A stretch of DNA of 64,000 nt, from NCBI GenBank assembly GCA_047495785.1, contig JBLDXI010000025.1:992001-1056000 (forward strand), read 5' to 3'. A model generated the notes under the pieces. The model ran no database searches and was not told where the DNA came from. It saw only the letters and a list, made by a program, of their open reading frames with translations. The position numbers and the translations under genes are program-made. Source of the DNA: Lepidodermella squamata. Lineage: Eukaryota > Gastrotricha. Positions 55,339 to 64,000 of the stretch are shown here, piece after piece (the stretch's first letter is position 1; every line of letters starts with the position of its first letter).

Positions 55339-58300
55339 TTACAGGTAATACAGCGAATGGCGCAGATTTCGATGGATGTTAGTGTCGTGAACGTGCTGCC
55401 CGATGAGGAATGCCAATTTGTGGGCGTAATGGCACGGCGCCACAACTCGAATCGTGCCCGGCCAGTTGTAGTACAAATGGGACAGCCGATAGGCCAACTG
55501 GTGGTGGTGGCTGGAAGACAGTTCCGAGGTCTCGTAGATGATGTTGTAGCGCGTTGGGGTGACCGTTCCTTGGCGGACGGACTGCGCGACGACGTAGAAG
55601 TCGTACGATCGAGGGTTAGTCACCGTGTTGTCGACAATTGTCCCCGGCAGTGGGTTCGCCAATCGCCCGGTGCGGTCTTTCAAGAAAAAGCGAGGTCGGA
55701 TGCGTTTTTGCACGACAACGAAGGCTAGCTTAGCGGCAGCTTGATTGGTTGAACCGCCGAATCGCGTTATTGCGTCCAGAATCTGAGGAACCTGAAATAA
55801 AAAAAAAGAAATGACATTAACCTGAATAAATAGTCAAAACGTTTCTTATAGTTAATCAGAGTAAGAGAGCGCAAAGCTGGAACAAGTTAAAACATTTTGC
55901 GAATGATTTCATTTCTCTAATTTAATCAAATTTTTTATGCTCCGCTATAGCAAGGACATAGGTAGGCCCATAAAGAGCAATAATTATTGCTAGTTTCAGA
56001 TAAAAATAAAAATCTAGGATGAATGAATTTAGATTTTGAGGTTTTTATTCCGAAATTTCAGCGCAAAATGCGTGTCCCACTGAACGAAGATCCCAATATC
56101 GAAATATTGCCTCAGAATGAGCCTGGAGAAATAAGGGCAATTTCATCTGAGAAAATTTGAGAATTCGCAGATGTGGAACTAGATTCCAACTTTCGACAAC
56201 CCAGCTCCGACCAACTGTTCCATTCCTCAGAAAGATAAGATTGGAAAATTTACCCCCAAAAGCCAGGAGTATAAATATTTTAAAAATTATGGAATTCATG
56301 ATTTGATAAACGCCGCAATCAGAGATTCAAACAAATTCCGAAAATTTCGTATTAATTCAAAAATTGACACTCAGACTTCTACAGCGTGTCCCATTTTTCA
56401 ATTTTGAAAAAAATTCAGCAAACTTTTTTTAATTAAGGCGATTGGGGGATCTTCCATCCGATATCCACGATATACCCGAAGAAATAAAAAATATCACCGG
56501 GGAAACCCCGAAAAACCCAAATGGTAACTAGTTCGATAACTTTCCGTTTTCACCTGGTTGGATCAACATTTCTTCGGATTTTTTTTCTAAGATTTTTCTG
56601 GTAATGAGATATCGTTAGCGGCGCGCCAAAACAACCACTTTACTATTTACAGATTTTATATGGATAGTACGATCGAGAGTAGAAAAAAATCAGTGCTCAA
56701 ATGGCCTATCGTACTTCATCATTACGTTCGGCGACTTCAAGTACGATCGAATGAATCATCTAAGTGGTTGTTTTGGCGCGCCGCTAACGATATGATTTCC
56801 CTCTCATTTTAGAGCTTATGATCCTTTTTCCGTGCATTTTCTTTGTTTGCGTTACGTATAGAACACGCCGTAGTAGGACTAAATATTTGAATGAAGCGAA
56901 ATTTCTTTGAAGCGATTAAAGCGAAAATTATTACAATTTTTTCTGCCTTCATGATTTTTTTAGTTATCTTACAAATTAGGACCGAATTTGAAAATAATTG
57001 AAATTGTACAGTGTGATTAAGATCGAACCTAAAAAGATGCTTTAGAAGGGGAACAAAATTGAAATTGAAAATTTATCCGTCGATAAACAGAAATGACCTC
57101 AAATTTGTTATAATTTAGTTCAATAATAAATGAATGGGCAAGAATGGGGAATGATCGTAAATATATAAACAACATACTTCGACTTGGTGAACAGCCCTCA
57201 GCTGATTGTCCGCGACCCCGTCGCGATAGAAGATAATCTTGTCCGGCAACGAACCATTTCGATCGGAGAAGATCTTCAGCGCCTCGGTCAAGCACGGCAG
57301 AAGGAAATGCGAAATCTCGCCGCGCACTTCATGATGAAACGACCTCGAGTAGTACTTGGTAAACTCCTGGTCAACAGTCGCCACAAACCCGCCAACTGAT
57401 TTGCCACGAGCCGACGAATCGTGGTACGTATCGAAGCCGCAAATCATAACCTTGTTCAGCGGAATTTTCACTTTCCAAATCGAACCGCCCAATTTAACGC
57501 ACAACTGTTGCATGATTTTCGTGCAGACTGACATCATATTTTTCTTCAGCGTGTGGATGACAAACACCTGGCTCGGGATGCCAAACTCAACTAAGGTAAT
57601 TTTCTTAACGATCTCATACTGGCTTCGATCTTTGCTGTCTAGCATGACGATGATCATTTTGCAGTCTGGGATGCTCTGGGCTGCGGCTTGGCAGGCGTTT
57701 TTCAACTGGCCACGCATATTGTCGACGGGGTAAGGTGCCGGCGGGGCGCAGTTCATGCCCATGCCTCTGGCGACTCGCTCCAGGCTGCCGTAGAATTCTT
57801 TGGCGACGCCTTCGTTTCGCCGCGAGAAGACGAACGCCCATTTGACGAGGCCGCCGTTTTGATCGATCACCTTGGCCGATTGGATGTCGCGCGACCATTC
57901 GGCGGTCATCGCGTCGGCGGTTATTGTCTTGTCGCCGAAGATGATTTCGACGGGCTTGAGCTGCCGGCCGGTGAGCTCGACCGGCTGCGGCACGAGGCTG
58001 AGACCCCAGTTGGCGAGTTTTTGAGTAGCTTCAGCAGATTCGGCGACTCGTCTTCCGAAGCCGATGTAACGGGACTGAAAATTAAAGAATAAAAAATTTA
58101 ATTTTCAAAAATTAAAAAATAATTGGAATTTCATAAAAATTAATCCAAAAACAGAAATATCGTTTCATTCCCAAAGTTAAATTTTTTTTCACAATTTCGA
58201 CGTAATAACTTTATTTTTTATCATGTGAAATTTCGAGCGATTTTAAAATATAAAAAATTCGGCGGTGTTTTTTCATCTTTCATCTTTCATTTTTTCCTTG

Positions 58301-60156
58301 CCATCGTTTTTCCAAATGTTGTCCTGAAAATTGATAATTTAGGAAATTTCTGTGTAATTCCAAAAATATGTTTTCACCTAACCAGGACCCTTCAATAATT
58401 CAGCTGAAAATACTTTTTCGTTGAAGTTGAAATTATAGCAAATTTGCAACTCCCAATTTTGCAAATTTAAATGCCCTATCTAGGGAGTTCCGATCAATCA
58501 CTCGGCTAACATGGTCTGGTCCGGGACCAGAGCGAGAAATGCCAAGTGCACCTCTAAAATTGAGGTAAAAAATCCGACATTTTCGACTTGCCACATTCAA
58601 TTAAAAAATCAATTTGGGCGGTACACTTTTCCTGTGTTCACAAGGCCACATCCTTCCTAATTTAGGTCATCAATTAAGTTATTTTCTACAATATCGTAAT
58701 TTTTCAGGAATTTTTAGAAAAATTTGAAAACTTGAATTTCAAGATAAGAAAATTTATAAATAACTCTGGATTCAATTTTTTCAATTTTGAATCGATTCTG
58801 GGGCAAATTTCGAAAAATATTTTATTAATTTAAAATAATTTTAAGTTGAGAAATTTTTTGAAAAATTATTGGACTTGATTGAAATTTAGCGTCGAAAATG
58901 AATGAAATAAATGTTGAATTTTACACAAATCATTAAAAATTTATTTGACTCACCATTCTCTGCTCGGGCCTGAGACGTGTCACCTCGCCGTACGCTTTCA
59001 TCAACTGGAAATTGCTGCGCTGCGCATCACTGAGCCCGCTCATAAAACACAACTCGGGCACCAATTTCACGAGCGAATCTTCACCCTCCGCCTTGCGACG
59101 CGCCATTTTCCTCGCCTTGGACACCAACAACGGCTGCCCCAAATCCTGGATATCAATATTATACTGGCGCTTCATGTAGGCCGCAATCGTAATTTCGTCG
59201 CCTTTAGAATCCTTGAACACAGTTTTCCCGGCAGTATTATCCCACAACACGTCGTCGATCGTGTAAGTCTTGTTGTTGTACCTGGTCAAAACAACCTGGC
59301 CAATCAACTCGCTCTCACACGCTTCTTTGTAACCGCGGCCATTGCAATTACGCGACAATTCCGTCATGACCTGGTAAACTGTCGCAGTCCTCAAAACTCG
59401 GTGACACACGTCGATATTCAGCAGCAATTCTTGGTCGTACTTTTGAATGGTCATGTCGTAGCCAGGCCAGACAGTTAGGCCGTACTGCGGAATCGGCTCA
59501 GCGGCAAGGTTATCATAGAAGGCGTCACGGCTTTGAACTAGATTCAGAGCCTTTTGCATCTCCTTCACAGCTATGGAAAGAATCCGAATCGCCTCATCGC
59601 TATCAGGCGAGATTTCGTTCGTAAATCGAATTCGAAGTTTAACATCGGTTTCGTCCAATTCATTTCGAGATGTCAGGATCGTCTCGTCGTCAGGCAGCCG
59701 GGTTGTAGAAATTAAATTCGAACCATTGAACATAATTTTGCTGCCAAGGGTTTGGCGATGCGCGTACACCAGCGCTCGCCTGAGTTTCATTGAGTCGATT
59801 TCTGGTTGAAAATCAACATGGTATTCGTAAACAGCCCACGTCGGCCCGCCCTTGAAGCGAAAGAAGTTCGTTTGCAGCTTAATCTCCGAGCCAGCATTGC
59901 CAGCGACTGACGTCACGCCGGCTGGGCGAGTGTGGGGTGTAATGATGGCCTCATCTCGCCGATTGCGCATTTCTCGCAGGCGTTCGACTCGGGAAGCAGC
60001 GCCAGCGCCAGCCGCGGCGCCTCGAGGAGCCAGGCCGCCGCGAGGGAGGGCTTGAGGTTCGCTGCTATCGCCGACGCCGGTGTTCATTAGAGGCGGTGAT
60101 GGGCCTGACCGAGCCCGGCCACGTGCTCGCCCAGCGCCATTTCCACCTTCAGCCAT
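55339..60156 (-). CDS. PIWI-clade Argonaute B
   Basis: Tandem paralogue with the same three-exon, phase-0 structure (60156-58954, 58074-57178, 55791-55339), 850 residues; the last exon is 453 bp in both genes. It begins MAEGGNGAGRARGRARSGP. The slicer residues are kept (Asp616 in CGFDTYHD, Glu654, Asp686 in YRDGVADNQL, His824 in CHYAHKLAFL). It differs most from A in the Mid region (GMGMNCAPPAPYPVDNMRGQ against GLGIAISQPRICPVDSLRPD), the part that holds the guide 5' end, so guide preference may differ. Parts of exons 1 and 2 are nearly identical to A at DNA level, suggesting gene conversion. Introns are 879 and 1386 bp; the latter holds a MITE. Confidence 0.95.
56495..56579. repeat. Dispersed inverted-repeat element, copy 2 (piwi B intron 2)
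   Basis: CACCGGGGAAACCCCGAAAA ... GGTAACTAGTTCGATAAC ... CACCTGGTTGGATCAAC ... TTCTTCGGAT. Related in order and sequence to 51495-51578. Confidence 0.55.
56610..56792. mobile_element. MITE with perfect long TIRs flanked by TA
   Basis: Arms 56609-56640 and 56762-56793 are exact inverted copies over 32 bp (outer end TCGTTAGCGGCGCGCCAAAA). TA at each border fits a Tc1/mariner-type target. The interior, about 120 bp, has direct repeats of GTACGATCGA and no ORF. Perfect arms imply recent insertion. It lies in intron 2 of piwi B. Confidence 0.85.
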
Positions 60157-61125
60157 GAATAATCAATACAAAATTTGATCTAAAAACAAAAGAATAACAA
60201 TTCTGTAGAATGATCACAGTTGACAGCCAATGTGACTTCCAAAAAAAATCAAACGTGCGCATTTTTATACCTACCTTTCACAAAAAGTACGCAAAATGGT
60301 GATTAAAAAATCTGCTTTTAAAAGGAAAAACGCGAATTTTGATAAACGCAAGAATTAAGATGGATTTTTTTGTTATATTCGAGGATTCGAGAATTCGAAT
60401 ATTCGTGAGTTAAGGATTGAAAAAAAATATTTTGTCGCTCAATTTCCGATCAAGAATCAAGCTTTGACATGTACAAGGCGCGGGCAAGAGATATATCACG
60501 ACTTCTGATGTAATCAACAATAATTAAGCCAAAAACAGCTGCGCATTTGCCTAGAGCCGAGATGACCTTTCGCTCGCGCGGCGGTTTATTAGGGGTAATT
60601 AATTATCAATTGCCGCACAGGGAGCGAGGAAAGCGAAGACAGAAATTACCCAAAATGTAGGGCACATTATAGCAGGTTATAGCGCTCGCTCCGACGGGTC
60701 AACAGCTTCACGCCTTTTTTGAATTGGAATAAGTCCAGGGTGCGTTCGAGTGCAAGGCAACGCATGTTGAACGGCACTAAAATTCTAAAATTCAAATGAG
60801 GTGCAATACCGTGAAATTAATTTTCCAATCGATTAATCTGCGATTTAAATACGCACACGTGGGTCTTCAATATATTTTATATAATTTATATATAATTTAT
60901 ATAATTTATCAGAGAACAGGTGTTTTGAGTTAATTGAGAAATAAAAAAGCTTTCGGCAAAATAAAGAAATGAAAGTGCTCTGCTGTCAGGTGGCGAGTTG
61001 TAGGCGATCAATTACTACGATACTAAGCTAGCAAAAATTTGCAATTTCGCACCTATGTGTTCGAAAAAATGTAGCTGATCGTTGAAATTTGAGAAAGTTT
61101 AAAAGCTACACAAATTCATCTCCCC

Positions 61126-61472
61126 GCGAGCGAAGCGAGCTTTAGCTAACGCTATTTTTTGAAAATTGGACTAACTTAGGAATAATTGAAAATTTGTACC
61201 CAATTTTTCTGATCTTAAGTTTTCAGGAGTCACGATCTCAACGAATTCTCCCGCATATGGGCGTGGGGCGTCGTTAACCCTCACTACCTAGTTTTAGTGC
61301 ATTTCTGCCCACTGCGCGCCCTAGCTATACCGGCTACAATTGATGATTTTGCAACTTCTTATTGATTGTTAAATTGATTTCCGATCCCTGAGAAAGCAGC
61401 CAATATAAAAATCTATAATCTGAGCGGAAATGTAGAATAGTACCCGTAACGCGAGCGAAGCGAGCTTTAGCT
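61126..61472. repeat. 22-bp direct repeat pair
   Basis: GCGAGCGAAGCGAGCTTTAG plus CT occurs identically at 61126-61147 and 61451-61472, with flanks that remain similar (CTAACGCTATTTTT against CTGGCGCTACTTTT). It looks like a dispersed repeat fragment. Confidence 0.65.
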
Positions 61473-62005
61473 GGCGCTACTTTTGTGGAGTTTTCTGCAT
61501 GAATAGCCTAAAAATGCTCCAAATTTGGGTTGAGAGCTGAAATTTTCCTGGGAAGCGAGAATTCGATAAAAAATCTCGTCAGGGGGCGGCGCCCCACTCG
61601 CGTGATAAATGGCATCAAAAAGGAAAATCGGGATCATTTTGAGAAAATTTTCAAAGCGAGAAGCCAAATGCAAATTCCTGATAAGCTGTTGTCAATGAAT
61701 TATTAGCAAATGCATGGCACGCTTCTATAACGCCTTCGAAGCAATTAACGTCTGTCTGCTATTACTTGCTTTTCGCGTTTTGCGGTCCTCGCATTTGCTC
61801 GCCAAGCAACAGTGGACCACTATTATTGCTGATTGCTGTTATGGTTATTATTAACATGCATTACACCCATTTAAACCCGTGTTGTGTCGGAGCTGTTGGT
61901 ATTACTTCTTTGGTATAAAAAGACGAAAAATCAGTTTCATTGAAAATTTAACAAGGGAAAATGCGAGGAAAGTGTATTAAAATTGACTTGTCAGTAGACG
62001 CTGGC

Positions 62006-62071
62006 GGCCCTTTTTGACTGGTGGCCCCTGGGCTCCAGCCCTCCAAGCCCATACGTTAATCCGGCCCTGAG
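62006..62071. mobile_element. Terminus of a hAT-like DNA transposon (fragment)
   Basis: Read on the minus strand from 62071, the sequence starts CAGGGCCGGATTAACGTATG and continues GGGCTTGGAGGGC..CCCAGGGGCC. This is the style of terminus common in non-autonomous hAT elements of many animals, recalled from memory. The matching other end was not found in the window. Confidence 0.5.
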
Positions 62072-63698
62072 TGCTAAGACCGTTTTTTCGAGGAAAATAT
62101 TTAAAAAAATAAGAGAAAATGTTTTGATAATTAAAAAATAATGTCACGTCAGAAATTCTTGGACAAATAAAAGCAAGTGTTACAAGATACTTAAATAAGC
62201 AAACTGCTACTTAAGAGAAGGCTGGTTTGCCTTAGCCATCAAAATTATGATAATGGCCAGATGTAAAAGGTGTGCAATAAGAGCAAAAACACATGGCTGC
62301 GTTCATTAATGCGCCGAGTTCGTCTGAGTTGCCGACGATATAGCCCCGATAAGAAAGCAGCCCATCTGACTAACGAGGGCCAGCATTACCAAAAAGGATG
62401 TATCACATCAGCCGGGGAAGAATTTTTTCATTTAATGCCAGCATTTAATATGATGATATAAAGATGATGCATAGCTATACTTATACTACTGTAAAAAGAA
62501 CCATGTAAAAGACACGCTGTGTTGTTCAAAACAACCACAAATAGTCGTGGCTATTTAAAAAAGGTACGTATACAGCTGCGCATTGGTGTAATAAAAATGA
62601 ATGAAGCAGAGATGCACACACAGGTAAATGCATTTTACACGCACCTGCAAGTTTTATTACACTGACCGTAGTCGCGCGGTCGCTGCATTTTATTTACGCT
62701 GCGTGCGGCTGCTGTGAGCCAAGCAAATGAATAAGTAATATCATTAAGGTTGAGACTGATTGCGCAAGGTCAATCCCGTGAGTGCGATTCAAAGGGGCTA
62801 AGTCATTACTATGGTCATTACAAATTACTGCCCGCTCGTTATAACGCACAGTTGCTGCTTTATTACGGCGGGTGTTGCCGCAAAAACCGCAAGCTCAAAG
62901 CCTGATGGCAGCAGGTCATCAATTTCCTTACAGCGTAGATTGGAAACACTCACAGAAAATGATTAGGTCAAGTCCCATCAAAAATTGGCGCTGATTTTTC
63001 GTTTGTCAGTAATCCTGAAAATCCTGAAAATTTAGAAAAATATTCGGAGTGTATTATTTTACGCGGCTTGAGTAAATTGAGAAAATTCACGTCATCCCAA
63101 AATTTCCAAATAGTGCGAAAATTTAAGATTAATTTTTGACATCTGAACTAATGAGGTGCTGGAATTCATGAATGGATTTATAGATATCGTAATTTTTCTA
63201 AATTTTCCTATAACTTCTAGGCACGTGTCTCTTGTCCCATGCAAGCAAATATAAATGCCTGAAAATGTGTGAATTGAGCGCGGAGTGTTATACATGAATA
63301 TTGAATAGAAAATAATATATAGAGCGGTCGCTGCAAAATTCAAACGCCGAATAAATACATAATGGGCTATATAGACGCTTTTTAGCAAAATAGAAGCAAG
63401 CTACGGTCGCATCGATCGCGACCGCGCGTCTCCTGCATGCAACTCGATACATACAACATGGTGCCATAATAAAATTCCTTGTAAAATACTAAAAATATAA
63501 TAGTATAATGTGAAAAAATCAATATATATGACCCATGCGCAGTCAGCTTAACTTTGCTCCGTTGCGATAATATTTGTTAATGCCAGATCGGCAGTACCTA
63601 TATATGAGCATTTTCGAAATCAGTGAAATAAAAAATAAAAAAAAATAAAAAAAAACGAAAAATGAACCGCATGCCTTTGTCTCGAGTTAAGTGACTCT

Positions 63699-63769
63699 GC
63701 CTTGGCCTGGAGTCGAACCAGGGTCACCTCGGCCACAACGAGGAATACTAACCACTATACTACCAAGGC
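63699..63769 (-). tRNA. tRNA-His (GTG)
   Basis: 71 nt on the minus strand. The acceptor GCCTTGG pairs with CCAAGGC; the D arm contains AGTGGTTA; the anticodon stem CCTCG/CGAGG encloses TTGTGGC with anticodon GTG; the T arm CCTGG-TTCGACT-CCAGG is complete. T-rich sequence for Pol III termination follows on the gene strand at about 63640-63666. No intron. Confidence 0.97.
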
Positions 63770-63887
63770 TGATAGCGCGGTTGAAAGAGCATTCGCAAAC
63801 GAGGCTTATAAAGTGGAAACATGATGCAATATGATGCCACCATTTCGATGGCTATTTTACCTGTGATACCTGATGTAGAAATCACAA

Positions 63888-63969
63888 GACGCGGTGGCCG
63901 AGAGGTTAAGGCGCCCGGTTGCTAGCCGGTTGGGCTCTGCCCGCGAGGGTTCGAATCCCTTCCGTGTCG
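63888..63969 (+). tRNA. tRNA-Ser (GCT)
   Basis: 82 nt. The acceptor GACGCGG pairs with CCGTGTC; the A box is TGGCCGAGAGGTTAAGG; anticodon loop TTGCTAG gives anticodon GCT; a long variable arm (GGGCTCTGCCC) is present, as in class II tRNAs; the B box is GGTTCGAATCC. A TTTTT terminator follows at about 63979. No intron. Confidence 0.97.
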
Positions 63970-64000
63970 AAAACTAACTTTTTGGAAATAATTTTGGAAT

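Larger units (their letters stand above)
60157..63698. other. 3.5-kb gene-poor region
   Basis: AT-rich sequence upstream of piwi B with repeats noted separately (61126-61147, 61451-61472, 62006-62071). The ORFs at 61467, 62270 and 63092 lack any supporting feature. Confidence 0.55.

Noticed and set aside
61467-63388. Short ORFs at 61467, 62270 and 63092
   Set aside because: AT-rich chance frames without any supporting feature.
1-63999. CRISPR arrays, bacterial operons or phage genes
   Set aside because: No spaced direct repeats of that type; genes have spliceosomal introns, TATA boxes, AATAAA signals and animal protein families.

Overview
The window is nuclear DNA of an animal with compact genes. 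The support is two PIWI-clade Argonautes, a class A-like GPCR, secreted trypsin-fold proteases, a CAP protein and eukaryotic tRNAs. Nearly every intron whose both ends I could place is GT-AG, and most are 48-56 bp long. The WDR64 homologue suggests motile cilia or flagella. I cannot name the phylum; the very short introns fit a small-genome invertebrate.

Layout. Positions 1-8402 hold two tandem plus-strand ZNFX1-like SF1 helicases; the first is only a 3' exon cut by the left edge, the second is complete. Then come an aldose 1-epimerase (9002-10096, minus) and a WDR64 homologue (10392-14570, minus). A 4.4 kb divergent intergenic region leads to a HECTD2-type E3 ligase (19018-21823, plus). From 22.8 to 44.6 kb there is a secretory cluster: four trypsin-fold proteases with threonine-rich mucin-like linkers, four tiny secreted proteins sharing a short motif after an invariant cysteine, a proline-rich secreted peptide, a secreted protein made of six 12-residue repeats, and a sushi+CAP protein. 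An unrecognised acidic protein and a GPCR in two blocks lie among them. Then come an intronless ankyrin-repeat protein (44871-47126), two tandem minus-strand piwi genes (48585-60156), a gene-poor stretch, and tRNA-His(GTG) and tRNA-Ser(GCT) at the right end.

Functional reading. The ZNFX1-like and piwi pairs are both tandem duplicates of small-RNA silencing factors. Apart from the GPCR, they are the only genes here with introns over 300 bp, and those introns carry transposon debris (TIR elements, a pogo-like remnant, foldbacks). The secretory cluster looks like a locally amplified set of zymogens, mucin-like peptides and CAP protein, as expected for a gland, mucus, adhesive or venom-type secretion; that role is inference. 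The best candidates for something undescribed are the four-member small secreted family at 27.3-31.2 kb, whose N-terminal layout resembles the propeptides of two neighbouring proteases, and the helicase copy that replaced the NFX1 zinc region with a coiled coil and a Cys/Gly-rich tail.
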